From Caulobacter sp. UNC358MFTsu5.1 (GTDB lineage Bacteria > Pseudomonadota > Alphaproteobacteria > Caulobacterales > Caulobacteraceae): 64,000 nt of DNA. The DNA lies in contig NZ_JONW01000005.1 in the NCBI RefSeq assembly GCF_000712075.1, positions 501,001-565,000 of the forward strand, in the 5' to 3' direction. Shown piece by piece: positions 1-8,708 of the stretch (position 1 is its first letter; each line of letters starts with the position of its first letter). Made by a program: the position numbers and the translations under genes. The notes beneath the pieces are model-generated. The model saw only the letters and a program-made list of their open reading frames with translations, searched no databases and had not been told where the DNA came from.

Positions 1-1
1 G

Positions 2-253
2 CTGCTGCAGGAATGGAAGCCGGCCGAGAAGCGGTTCGGACCCAATCTGTGCGAGGTCTTCAGCTGCACGGCGGATCGCGCCAAGCTCGAGGGCGTCATC
101 GCCTCGGCCTCGCTGATCCTGACGCTCAGCGTCGACCGGGCCAGCGGGCGGGGATCGTGGAAGACGGTCGGCGCCTCGGGCCTGAAGCAGACCACCGGCC
201 CCTGCGCCGTGGAGCGCGAGAAGCCGGCGCCGAAGCCCGCCGGCGCGCCCTAG
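2..253 (+). CDS. 3' end of an unidentified protein (partial)
   Basis: Only the last 83 codons are in the window, read from base 2 to a TAG at 251-253. The peptide begins LLQEWKPAEKRF and ends in a proline/alanine/lysine-rich tail (EKPAPKPAGAP). It has three cysteines (in NLCEVFSC and GPCAVE). I do not recognise the family. Its stop overlaps, by two bases, the stop of the convergent pflA gene, so no terminator fits between them. Confidence 0.6.
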   Translation: MLQEWKPAEKRFGPNLCEVFSCTADRAKLEGVIASASLILTLSVDRASGRGSWKTVGASGLKQTTGPCAVEREKPAPKPAGAP

Positions 254-1098
254 CAGGCGTCGAGCCCCGCCGCCCGGAAGACGCCGATCGCCGCCGCGAC
301 CTGCTGGGCCGACGGCGGCTGCGTGGCCTCCAGGTCGTAGTCCAATCCCAGCCGGGCCCACTTGAAGGCCCCCATCTGGTGGAAGGGCAGCACCTCGACC
401 CGCTGGACCACGCCCAGGCCGGCGGCGTAGTCGGCCAGGGCGGCCATCTCGCCGGGGACGTCGGTCAGGCCCGGGACCAGCACGAACCGCAGCCACATCG
501 GGCGCTTCAGGCGGGCCAGGCGCTCGCCGAAGGCGATGACGCGGGCATTGTCGACCACGCCGGTGACCCGCTCGTGCTGCGCCGGCGTGAAGCCCTTCAT
601 GTCCAGGATCACCAGGTCGATGTTCGACAGCTCCTCGTCCGACAGGCGTTCGGCGTAGAACCCATTGGTCTCGATCGCCGTGTGCACGCGCATGGCCTTG
701 GCCGCGGCGAACAGGCGGGCGACGAAGCGGGCCTGCATCAGGGGTTCGCCCCCCGACAGGGTCAGCCCCCCGCCCATCACCTTCAGGCCGTTGGCGTAGG
801 TCCGCAGTTCCTCCACGGCCCGCTCGAACGGCACGGGCAGGCCGTTGGTCAGCGTCCAGGTGTCGGGGTTGTGGCAGAAGCGGCAGCGGAACATGCAGCC
901 CGCCAGCCAGGCCACCAGCCGGATCCCCGGCCCGTCCACCGCCGAGCCGGTGGTGAACGAGTGCAGAAAGCCGATCTCGCCCGTGGCCAGGCCCGTGCGG
1001 ATGTTCATCTCCGGCACCTGCCGGCTGAGCCCGACCCGCAGCTCGAACTCGTTGGCGGCCTCCAGGGCCGGCGCCTTGTCCTGGCCCGCCTCCGCCAC
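250..1098 (-). CDS. pflA: Pyruvate formate-lyase activating enzyme (radical SAM)
   Basis: Cytoplasmic radical-SAM enzyme that uses a 4Fe-4S cluster and S-adenosylmethionine to create the glycyl radical on PflB. The cluster motif CX3CX2C is present as CMFRCRFCHN (C68, C72, C75 from the first start), preceded by the family's DGPGIR block and followed by the GGGLTLSGGEPL segment that contacts SAM. The first start is a GTG at 1096-1098, one base after the pflB TGA. The ATG at 1006-1008 (MNIRTGLATGEIGFLHSF) has an AGGTG upstream and gives the usual family N-terminus, so it may be the true start (252 residues). It lies immediately downstream of its substrate gene pflB, the normal arrangement. Confidence 0.95.
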   Translation of the reverse strand: MAEAGQDKAPALEAANEFELRVGLSRQVPEMNIRTGLATGEIGFLHSFTTGSAVDGPGIRLVAWLAGCMFRCRFCHNPDTWTLTNGLPVPFERAVEELRTYANGLKVMGGGLTLSGGEPLMQARFVARLFAAAKAMRVHTAIETNGFYAERLSDEELSNIDLVILDMKGFTPAQHERVTGVVDNARVIAFGERLARLKRPMWLRFVLVPGLTDVPGEMAALADYAAGLGVVQRVEVLPFHQMGAFKWARLGLDYDLEATQPPSAQQVAAAIGVFRAAGLDAC

Positions 1099-1099
1099 G

Positions 1100-3355
1100 T
1101 CAGCCGCCGTGGAAGGTGCGGTTGATGACGTCCAGCTGCTGCTCGCGCGTCAGCCGCACGAAGTTCACCGCGTAGCCCGACACCCGGATGGTCAGCGACG
1201 GGTAGTTCTCCGGATGCTCCATGGCGTCCAGCAGGGTGTCGCGGTTCAGGACGTTGATGTTCATGTGGTAGCCGGTCGAGCCGAAGAAGGCGTCGAGGAT
1301 CCCGGTCAGGTTGGTGATCCGGTCCTCCGCCGTCCGCCCCAGCCCGCTGGGCACCAGGGTGGTGGTCAGCGAGATGCCGTCCTCGGCGTCGCGATAGGGG
1401 ATCTTGGCCACCGAGGCGGCCGAGGCGTGGATGCCGTGGGTGTCGCGGCCGTGCATCGGGTTGGCCCCCGGCGCGAACGGATCGCCCTTGCGCCGCCCGT
1501 CCGGCGTGTTGCCGGTGTTGCGGCCGTAGACCACGTTCGAGGTGATGGTCAGCACCGACTGGGTGTGCCGCGCGTGGCGGTAGGTCGGGTACTTGCGCAG
1601 CTTCTCCATGAAGGTGCTGACCAGCCACGAGGCCAGGTGGTCGACGCGATTGTCGTTGTTGCCGAACACCGGGAACGCGCCGTCGATCAGGTAGTCGACG
1701 ATCAGGCCGGTCTCGTCGCGGACGACCTTCACCTTGGCGTACTTGATGGCCGACAGGCTGTCGGCCACCACCGACATGCCGGCGATGCCGAACGCCATGG
1801 TCCGGAACGGCGCGTAGTCGTGCAGCGCCATCTCGATCCGCTCGTAGGCGTACTTGTCGTGCATGTAGTGGATGACGTTCATGGCGCTGACATAGGTCCC
1901 GGCCAGCCAGTCCATCATCCGCTCGTAGCGGATCAGCACGTCCTCGAAGTCCAGGTCGTCGCCCTGGACCGGTTCGAACGGCGGGGCGATCTGCTCGCCG
2001 CTGACCTCGTCGCGGCCGCCGTTGATCGCGTACAGCAGGCACTTGGCCAGGTTGGCGCGGGCCCCGAAGAACTGCATCTGGTGGCCCAGCCGCATGGGCG
2101 AGACGCAGCAGGCGATGGCCCCGTCGTCGCCCCACTCGCGGCGCATGATCTCGTCGCTCTCGAACTGGATCGAGCTGGTGTCGATGGCCACCTTGGCGGT
2201 GAAGCGGCGGAAGCCCTCGGGCAGGCGCGGCGAGTACCAGATGGTCAGGTTCGGCTCGGGCGCGGGGCCCAGGTTGTAGAGGGTCTGCAGGAAGCGGAAG
2301 CTGGTCTTGGTCACCAGCGCCCGCCCGTCGTCGCCCAGGCCGCCGATCGACTCCGTCACCCAGGTGGGATCGCCCGAGAACAGGTCGTCGTATTCGGGCG
2401 TGCGCAGGAACCGGACGATCCGCAGCTTGATCACGAAGTCGTCGATGATCTCCTGGGCCAGGCTCTCGGTCAGCGCCCCGGACGCCAGGTCGCGCTCGAA
2501 ATAGATGTCCAGGAACGTCGAGACCCGGCCCAGCGACATGGCCGCGCCGTTCTGCTCCTTCACCCCGGCCAGGTAGCCGAAGTAGAGCCACTGCACGGCC
2601 TCCTTGGCCGTGGTCGCCGGGCCGGAGATGTCGAAGCCGTACTTGGCCGCCATCACCTTCAGCTCGGCCAGGGCGCGGATCTGTTCGGACAGCTCCTCGC
2701 GGTCGCGGATGATCTCGTCGGTGGACCAGGCGTCGTCCAGCGCGGCCTTCTCGGCCCGCTTGGACTCGATCAGCCGGTCCACGCCGTAGAGGGCCACGCG
2801 GCGGTAGTCGCCGATGATCCGCCCCCGCCCGTAGGCGTCCGGCAGGCCGGTCAGGACGTGCGACGAGCGGCAGCGGCGGACGGCCTCGGTATAGGCGTCG
2901 AACACCCCCTCGTTGTGGGTCTTGCGGTACTTGCTGAAGGTCTCGACCACCGCCGGGTCGGGCTCGTAGCCGTAGGTCTTCAGCGAAGTCAGGACCATGC
3001 GGAAGCCGCCGTTGGGCATGATCGCCCGCTTCAGCGGCGCCTCGGTCTGCAGGCCGACGATGACCTCGTTGTCCCTGTCGATGTAGCCGGCCTCGTGGGC
3101 GATGATCGTGCTGGGGATCTGCGAGATGTCGAGCACGCCCTTCTTGCGTTCCTCGACGAACATGGCCTGCAGCCGGGCCCAGATCGCGGTCGTGCGCGCG
3201 GTGGGGCCCTCCAGGAACGACTCGTCGCCGTCATAGGGCGTGATGTGCTCCTGGATGAAGTCGCGCACGTCGATCTCGCGCGACCACAGGCCCGCCGCGA
3301 AGGCCGGCGGCGCCTTTTCGGCCGTGGGGGAAGGCTTCAGGATCGAGTCGCTCAT
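1100..3355 (-). CDS. pflB: Formate C-acetyltransferase (pyruvate formate-lyase)
   Basis: Glycyl-radical enzyme converting pyruvate and CoA to acetyl-CoA and formate without oxygen. The 751-residue length is normal. The adjacent catalytic cysteines are present ([12 protein letters not shown]416-C417), which separates PFL from diol dehydratases and other glycyl-radical enzymes. The radical loop near the C-terminus is RVSGYAVNF (G727). It sits 21 bases after the MFS gene and abuts pflA, so it is probably co-transcribed with both. The exposed glycyl radical makes this enzyme oxygen-sensitive, so it implies function under low oxygen. Confidence 0.97.
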   Translation of the reverse strand: MSDSILKPSPTAEKAPPAFAAGLWSREIDVRDFIQEHITPYDGDESFLEGPTARTTAIWARLQAMFVEERKKGVLDISQIPSTIIAHEAGYIDRDNEVIVGLQTEAPLKRAIMPNGGFRMVLTSLKTYGYEPDPAVVETFSKYRKTHNEGVFDAYTEAVRRCRSSHVLTGLPDAYGRGRIIGDYRRVALYGVDRLIESKRAEKAALDDAWSTDEIIRDREELSEQIRALAELKVMAAKYGFDISGPATTAKEAVQWLYFGYLAGVKEQNGAAMSLGRVSTFLDIYFERDLASGALTESLAQEIIDDFVIKLRIVRFLRTPEYDDLFSGDPTWVTESIGGLGDDGRALVTKTSFRFLQTLYNLGPAPEPNLTIWYSPRLPEGFRRFTAKVAIDTSSIQFESDEIMRREWGDDGAIACCVSPMRLGHQMQFFGARANLAKCLLYAINGGRDEVSGEQIAPPFEPVQGDDLDFEDVLIRYERMMDWLAGTYVSAMNVIHYMHDKYAYERIEMALHDYAPFRTMAFGIAGMSVVADSLSAIKYAKVKVVRDETGLIVDYLIDGAFPVFGNNDNRVDHLASWLVSTFMEKLRKYPTYRHARHTQSVLTITSNVVYGRNTGNTPDGRRKGDPFAPGANPMHGRDTHGIHASAASVAKIPYRDAEDGISLTTTLVPSGLGRTAEDRITNLTGILDAFFGSTGYHMNINVLNRDTLLDAMEHPENYPSLTIRVSGYAVNFVRLTREQQLDVINRTFHGG

Positions 3356-3376
3356 GCACGCCTCCGAAGACTGGGA

Positions 3377-4651
3377 TCAGGCTGGACTGGGGGTGACGGA
3401 CGGCGGCGCCGCGGACCGGGCGCGGGTCCCGGTCTCCCTCAGGAGCAGGGTCAGCAGCACCGCCAGGGCGACCCCGTAGAGCAGCGGCGAGAACGCCGCC
3501 TGGTAGTGCTCCAGCTCGCGCGGGCCGCCCTTCGAGGCCGCCAGCAGCCAGCCGCCGAACACCGGCCCCAGCAGGGCCGAGAACGAGAAGTTGATGAAGT
3601 TGACCACCCCGGTGGCCGTGCCGCTGTGCTCGGGGCGGTTGGCCTCCTTGATCACCGTGTAGGGCAGCATGGCCGCGCCCGAGGCGATCCCCGTCGCCAG
3701 GCCCAGCGCGAAGGGCGGGAACAGGTTCGGCGGGCCGTACAGGATCATCGCCAGGCAGGCGGCCAGCAGCACGCCCGAGCCGACGATCACCGGCTTGCGT
3801 CGTCCCATCCGGTCCGAGAGCAGGCCCGCCAGGGGGCAGCCGATGATCCAGCCGAACGGCACCGAGGCCGAGCGCAGCACCGCCACGCCGTAGGGCATGT
3901 CGTGCGCCTCCTGCAGGAAGCGCACGCCCCAGACCATGTCGAAGATGGTGGTGGGGATGAAGAACAGGCCCGAGATCAGGCCGCACAGGATCGACTGCGG
4001 ATTGGTCCCCACCTGCCAGATGGCGCTGGCCGCCGAGCCGACCCAGTTGCGGTTCCCGCTCTTGCGGCCGCCGGGCATGACCAGGATCAGCAGGACGGCG
4101 ATGACCGCGCCCGCCACGCCCATGGCCAGCCAGAAGGTCCGCCAGCCGACGCCGCCGGCGATGGCCGGCCCGACCAGGAACTGGCCCGCCGAGCCGCCGG
4201 CCATGCCGAACATCTGGGTCACGCCGATCAAGGTGGCGGCCTTCGAGGCGGGGAAGTTGGTGGTGGCGATATAGGCCGCGCCGATCAGGGCGAAGACCCC
4301 GCCCACGCCCTGCAGCAGCCGTCCGGCCGCCGCCAGCTTGCTGTCGCCGGTGGCGAACAGCAGCGCACCGACCGCGACGATCGCGCAGCCCAGGGGCACG
4401 ACCTTGCGCGCGCCCAGCTGGTCCATGGCCACGCCGGCCACCAGGCTGAACGGCGCGTAGCCGTAGTAGAAAAGGCCCACCAGGGCGGCCAGTCCCGCCG
4501 TCGACAGGCCCAGGGCGTCGGACAGCTGCGGCATCATCACCCCGGGCGCCGAGCGCAGGATGTACTGGTAGAAATAGAAGATCGAGGTCGCCAGCCAGGC
4601 GACGACGATCACGCCGCCGACGCCGCCAGCACTGGCGATCCGCCGCGCCAT
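3377..4651 (-). CDS. MFS transporter of the fermentation operon
   Basis: Inner-membrane carrier of 424 residues with about 12 hydrophobic segments. The loop 2-3 signature of the major facilitator superfamily appears as DQLGARKVVP and again in the second half as SDRMGRRKPV. The N-terminus begins MARRIASAGGVGG and runs into a first membrane helix. It lies seven bases after the serine dehydratase gene and 21 bases before pflB, so the two enzymes around it are the best guide to its substrate. Serine uptake or export of formate or acetate are reasonable guesses; the sequence alone does not decide. No FocA-type formate channel is present in the window. Confidence 0.85.
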   Translation of the reverse strand: MARRIASAGGVGGVIVVAWLATSIFYFYQYILRSAPGVMMPQLSDALGLSTAGLAALVGLFYYGYAPFSLVAGVAMDQLGARKVVPLGCAIVAVGALLFATGDSKLAAAGRLLQGVGGVFALIGAAYIATTNFPASKAATLIGVTQMFGMAGGSAGQFLVGPAIAGGVGWRTFWLAMGVAGAVIAVLLILVMPGGRKSGNRNWVGSAASAIWQVGTNPQSILCGLISGLFFIPTTIFDMVWGVRFLQEAHDMPYGVAVLRSASVPFGWIIGCPLAGLLSDRMGRRKPVIVGSGVLLAACLAMILYGPPNLFPPFALGLATGIASGAAMLPYTVIKEANRPEHSGTATGVVNFINFSFSALLGPVFGGWLLAASKGGPRELEHYQAAFSPLLYGVALAVLLTLLLRETGTRARSAAPPSVTPSPA

Positions 4652-4658
4652 CGTCGCC

Positions 4659-6260
4659 TCAGCACAGGGTGACGGAGACGGCGAGACCGCCTTCGGAGGT
4701 CTCCTTGTACTTGGAGTTCATCTCCTTGGCGGTCAGGGCCATGGCGTCCACCGTGCTGTCGAAGTCCACGCGGCGATTGACCGGGATCTCGTTGGTGGCG
4801 ATCAGGTAGCCGGTCCAGGCCTTCACCGCCCCGAAGGCGCAGCGTTCGATGCAGGGCACCTGGACGAAACCGGCCACCGGATCGCAGGTCATGCCCAGAT
4901 GGTGCTCCAGCGCCCCCTCGGCGGCGTTGGCCGCCACCTGCGGCGGGGCGCCGTAGGCCTGGGCGATGGCCGCCGCACCCATGGCCGAGGCGACGCCGAT
5001 CTCGGCCTGGCAGCCGCCCTCGGCCGCCGACAGGGTGGCGTTGTGCTTGCAGAGATAGCCGACGACCGCGCCCGCCAGCAGGGCCTCGCGCAGCTTGTCC
5101 TTCGACATCTTCGCCCCCGCCGGACCCAGCGAGTAGATGACGGCCGGCAGCACCCCGGCCGAGCCGCCGGTCGGGGCGGTGATCACCAGGTGGCCGCGGG
5201 CGTTCTCCTCCGAGCCCGCCAGGGCGTAGGCCGAGACCAGGGCGATCGCCCGGCGCGCGGTGCCTTCCTGGCCCTGGGCGTTGACATAGACGTCGTGCGC
5301 CTTGGTCTTCAGCTTGATCGGTCCCGGCAGGGTCGAGGTCGGGGCGGCCAGGCCGGTCTTCACCGTGGCGTCCATGGCCCCCAGGATCTTGTCGAGGAAG
5401 GCGTTCACCTCGGCTTCGCTCTGGCCGGTGATCGAGGTCTCGTTGGCCATGGCCAGCTGGGCCAGCGTGATGTTGTCGCGCTTGCAGTGGGCCAGGGCCT
5501 CGCTGATCCGCGCATAGGGATATTTCGGCGGGTTCTTCTTGGGCGGTTCGTAGCCCTTCCACTCGATGAAGCCGCCGCCGACCGAATAGTACTCCTGCTC
5601 CAGCAGCACCTTGTCGCCGGCCAGCAGCTTGCAGGTCATGGTGTTGGGGTGGTGGAAGTCGCCCTTGGTGGCGTCGTAGACGATGTCCTTCAGCGAGACG
5701 GGGATGTCCTTGCCGCCCAGCTTGACCGTGAAGGTCTGGTCGGGATTGGCCGCCAGGCCGTCGAGGAAGGCGGGATCGACCGTGGCCGGCTCGTTGCCCA
5801 CCAGGCCGGCCAGGGCGGCGCGCTCGGTGCCGTGCCCCTTGCCCGTGGCGCTGAGGCTGCCGAACAGATTGACCTTCAGCGCCGTGGCCTGGGCCAGCTG
5901 GTCCGCCGGCAGCCTGGTGCAGCGCTGATAGAAGTCGTAGGTGATCCGCATCGGCCCGATGGTGTGGGACGACGAGGGCCCGGGACCGACCTTGTAGAAC
6001 TCCTGGGCCGTGGTCATCACCGGGCCCTTGGACTTCTTGACCACGTCGAGGCTGGGATCCAGGGCGGGCGCCCCGCCGCCGCCCGGGGCGCCGGGCGCCT
6101 TGGCGGGGATGTTGGAGACATCCTTGGGCTGGCAGCCGGTCAGGGCGCCGATCGACAGCGCCAGGGCGCTGCGCATCATGAAGGCGCGGCGGTCGGAGCC
6201 CGCCGGGGGTTCACGCGTGTCGAGTTCGGGGACGATCGCCCCCTCCGCCATCTTGTCCAT
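4659..6260 (-). CDS. sdaA: L-serine ammonia-lyase with an N-terminal export-type signal
   Basis: Deaminates L-serine to pyruvate and ammonia with a 4Fe-4S cluster. The catalytic part shows GPGPSSSHTIGPMR near its start and the three cluster cysteines in GGCQAEIG, MTCDPVAG and VPCIERC. The first ~80 residues are unusual: SDRRAFMM resembles a twin-arginine motif, a hydrophobic run follows, then LTGC reads as a lipobox and a Gly/Pro/Ala linker follows. I chose the ATG at 6258-6260 because GGGCGAGG precedes it; a longer TTG-started reading is unlikely. An internal ATG at 6015-6017, preceded by AAGGGCCCGGTG, would give a 452-residue protein of standard SdaA length. It is therefore either an exported form, two forms, or a vestigial leader. 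It supplies pyruvate to pflB downstream. Confidence 0.9.
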   Translation of the reverse strand: MDKMAEGAIVPELDTREPPAGSDRRAFMMRSALALSIGALTGCQPKDVSNIPAKAPGAPGGGGAPALDPSLDVVKKSKGPVMTTAQEFYKVGPGPSSSHTIGPMRITYDFYQRCTRLPADQLAQATALKVNLFGSLSATGKGHGTERAALAGLVGNEPATVDPAFLDGLAANPDQTFTVKLGGKDIPVSLKDIVYDATKGDFHHPNTMTCKLLAGDKVLLEQEYYSVGGGFIEWKGYEPPKKNPPKYPYARISEALAHCKRDNITLAQLAMANETSITGQSEAEVNAFLDKILGAMDATVKTGLAAPTSTLPGPIKLKTKAHDVYVNAQGQEGTARRAIALVSAYALAGSEENARGHLVITAPTGGSAGVLPAVIYSLGPAGAKMSKDKLREALLAGAVVGYLCKHNATLSAAEGGCQAEIGVASAMGAAAIAQAYGAPPQVAANAAEGALEHHLGMTCDPVAGFVQVPCIERCAFGAVKAWTGYLIATNEIPVNRRVDFDSTVDAMALTAKEMNSKYKETSEGGLAVSVTLC

Positions 6261-6415
6261 CGCCTCGCCCTTTTGGAGAGGGCCGCCGAAGGCGCCCCCG
6301 CCCCTCTGTTTCGTGCGACGGCAGTGTCCGGCCGAGCTGTCGGCCAAGCCATTAGGGTAAGACCCGAGATCGGCGCCGGCTAACCCTCGGAGCGCCCCCC
6401 TGTTGAGAACCGGTC

Positions 6416-7612
6416 TCAGCTCGAGGCCGGCGCCAGGCTCAGCAGCGCGGCGGTGTGGCGGGCGATCATCCGTTCCTCGTCGGTGGGCACGACCCAGACG
6501 GCGGCGCGGGCGCCGTGGGGGCTGATCTGGCGCGCCTGCCGGCCGAAGCGCTCGGCGGCCTCGTCGATGTCCAGCCCCAGCCAGCGGCAGCCCCTGACGA
6601 TGTCCTCGCGGGCCTGGGCGTCGTTCTCGCCGATGCCGCCGGTGAAGACCAGGCCGTCGACCCCGCCCAGGGCGGCGGCCATCGAGCCGATCTCGCGGAC
6701 CACCCGATAGACGAACAGGTCGATGGCCTCGGCCGCCTCGGGCTCGGACGAGGACCGCAGGGCGCGCATGTCGGACGAAATCCCCGACACCCCCAGCAGG
6801 CCCGAGCGCTTGTAGACCAGGTCCTCAAGTCCCCGGGCGTCCATGCCGTAGGCGTCGATCAGGTGGATCAGCACCCCGGGGTCGAGGTTGCCCGAGCGGG
6901 TGCCCATCATCAGCCCGTCCACGGCGGTGAAGCCCATGGTGCTGGCCACGCTGCGCCCGTCGTGCATCGCGCACAGGCTGGCCCCGTTGCCCAGGTGGGC
7001 GACGATCACCCGGCCCGAGGCCAGGTCCGGCGCCAGGTCGCGCAGACGCGTCGAGACGAACTCATAGGACAGGCCGTGGAAGCCGTAGCGCTGCACCCCC
7101 GCCTCGTGGAACCGGCGCGGCAGAGCGAACCTCTGGGCCAGCGGCGGCTGGACGCGATGGAAGGCGGTGTCGAAACAGGCGACCTGGGCGACGTGCGGCG
7201 CGCCCTGGGCGATGGCCTCGATCGGGGCCAGGTTGTGCGGCTGGTGCAGCGGGGCCAGGGGCTCCAGCGCGCGCAGGGCGGCGATCACCGAGGCGTCGAT
7301 CCGCACCGGCCTGGCGTAGTCGCGGCCGCCGTGCACCACCCGATGGCCCACGCCCAGCACCGTCCGGTCGCCCTTGCGCTGGATCGCCGCGTTCAGCACC
7401 TCGTGGGTGGCGGCGGCGTGGTCGAACCCTTCGGCCGGCCAGCTCTGCTCCTCCAGCACCTCGCCCCGGCCGTCCTTCAGCACCAGGCGCGGCGAGACGC
7501 CGATCCCGTCCAACTGGCCCTTCAGCAGCACGGTCTCGCCGGGCCCGGCGTCGTAGACGGCGAACTTCAGGCTCGACGAACCGGCGTTGAGGACCGCCAG
7601 GCAGGCGCTCAT
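6416..7612 (-). CDS. ackA: Acetate kinase
   Basis: Converts acetyl phosphate and ADP to acetate and ATP; 398 residues, normal for the family. The signature starts are present: LNAGSSSLKF at the N-terminus, GHRVVHGG, CFDTAFH, the HLGNGAS nucleotide loop, TRSGNLDPG and the C-terminal GGIGEND. The start is the ATG at 7610-7612, chosen because the conserved N-terminus begins three residues later and GAGGGAGAG lies just upstream. It begins 14 bases after pta ends, so the pair is an operon. A 155-base gap follows before the serine dehydratase gene. Confidence 0.97.
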   Translation of the reverse strand: MSACLAVLNAGSSSLKFAVYDAGPGETVLLKGQLDGIGVSPRLVLKDGRGEVLEEQSWPAEGFDHAAATHEVLNAAIQRKGDRTVLGVGHRVVHGGRDYARPVRIDASVIAALRALEPLAPLHQPHNLAPIEAIAQGAPHVAQVACFDTAFHRVQPPLAQRFALPRRFHEAGVQRYGFHGLSYEFVSTRLRDLAPDLASGRVIVAHLGNGASLCAMHDGRSVASTMGFTAVDGLMMGTRSGNLDPGVLIHLIDAYGMDARGLEDLVYKRSGLLGVSGISSDMRALRSSSEPEAAEAIDLFVYRVVREIGSMAAALGGVDGLVFTGGIGENDAQAREDIVRGCRWLGLDIDEAAERFGRQARQISPHGARAAVWVVPTDEERMIARHTAALLSLAPASS

Positions 7613-7626
7613 CGGGGACTCTCCCT

Positions 7627-8610
7627 CTAGACGATGGCGGCGGTGGTCCGACGCGCGGCGCCCAGCAGGGACGCCACCGCGCAGGAGGCCAGGCGGGTCA
7701 GCTTGGCGTCGGCCCGGCTGGTCAGGATGATCGGCACCCGCGCGCCCAGCACGATCCCGGCGGCGTCGGCGTCGGCCAGGAACGACATGCACTTGGCCAG
7801 CATGTTGCCGGCCTCCAGGTCAGGCACCACCAGCACGTTGGCGTGGCCGGCCACCGGCGAGACGATGCCCTTGATCGCCGCGGCCTCGGGGCTGATGGCG
7901 TTGTCCAGCGCCAGGGGGCCGTCGATCAGCGCGCCCTTGATCTGGCCCCGGTCGACCATCTTGCACAGGGCCGCCGCCTCCAGGGTGGAGGGCACCTTGG
8001 GATTGACCGTCTCCATGGCGCTGAGCACGGCCACCTTCACCACCCCCTCGCCCTTCTGCTCGGTCAGGACCAGGGCCATGTCGATGGCGTTCTGGACGAT
8101 GTGGATCTTGTCCTCGAGCGTCGGGTTGATGTTCACGGCCGCGTCGGTGACGACCAGCGGGGAGGGGTGGCCCGGCACGTCCATGATGAAGCAGTGGCTG
8201 ATCCGCCGCTCGGTGCGGATGCCGGTGTCGCGGGCCACCACCGCCCCCATCAGTTCGTCCGTATGCAGACTGCCCTTCATCAAGGCCTCGGCGCGGCCGG
8301 CCCGGACCAGCTCCACCGCCTTGGCGGCGCTGTCGTGGCTGTGGGCCGAGTCGACCTGCTCGAACGGCGAGATGTCCAGCTTGGCGGCCGCCGCCAGCTC
8401 GGCCAGGCGCGCGGCGGGTCCGACCAGGATCGGCTCGATCAGCCGCAGCCGCGCGGCTTCGACCGCGCTGTCCAGCGAGACCGCGTCGCAGGGATGGACC
8501 ACGGCGGTGACCAGCGGCGGGTGCCGCTGGGCGCGGGCCAGCAGGTGCTCGAACTTCTCGTGCTTGCGCCCTCCGGCCTGGGCCTTCGGGGCGTCGAGGG
8601 TCTCAGGCAT
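7627..8610 (-). CDS. pta: Phosphate acetyltransferase (short Pta/Ptb family)
   Basis: Exchanges CoA for phosphate on acetyl-CoA, feeding acetate kinase immediately downstream. At 327 residues it is the short catalytic-domain form, lacking the N-terminal DRTGG extension of enterobacterial Pta. Visible family blocks are LMKGSLHTDELM, GHPSPLVVTDAAVNINP and DGPLALDNAISPEAA. AGGAG precedes the ATG at 8608-8610. A phosphate butyryltransferase activity cannot be excluded from sequence, but pairing with ackA and pflB favours acetyl-CoA. It appears to head the fermentation genes. Confidence 0.9.
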   Translation of the reverse strand: MPETLDAPKAQAGGRKHEKFEHLLARAQRHPPLVTAVVHPCDAVSLDSAVEAARLRLIEPILVGPAARLAELAAAAKLDISPFEQVDSAHSHDSAAKAVELVRAGRAEALMKGSLHTDELMGAVVARDTGIRTERRISHCFIMDVPGHPSPLVVTDAAVNINPTLEDKIHIVQNAIDMALVLTEQKGEGVVKVAVLSAMETVNPKVPSTLEAAALCKMVDRGQIKGALIDGPLALDNAISPEAAAIKGIVSPVAGHANVLVVPDLEAGNMLAKCMSFLADADAAGIVLGARVPIILTSRADAKLTRLASCAVASLLGAARRTTAAIV

Positions 8611-8668
8611 GGTCGGGCTCCTGCGCGGGGGACGCCTGCGAGCATGCCACCGCCCTCAGCCTGGTGAC

Positions 8669-8682
8669 CAGACATGGATCAA
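8669..8682 (-). promoter_or_regulatory. Possible FNR/FixK half-site upstream of pta
   Basis: On the minus strand the 98-base gap before pta contains TTGATCCATGTCTG. The left half matches the FNR/FixK consensus TTGAT-N4-ATCAA exactly; the right half matches only two of five positions. Anaerobic control would fit the genes downstream, but this site alone is weak. Confidence 0.2.
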
Positions 8683-8708
8683 CCCGTTCGGCGACCTTTC
8701 CGCCCATC

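Noticed and set aside
6261..6347. A longer serine dehydratase starting at a TTG at 6345-6347.
   Set aside because: No ribosome site, the extra residues are not protein-like, and the ATG at 6258-6260 has a good site.
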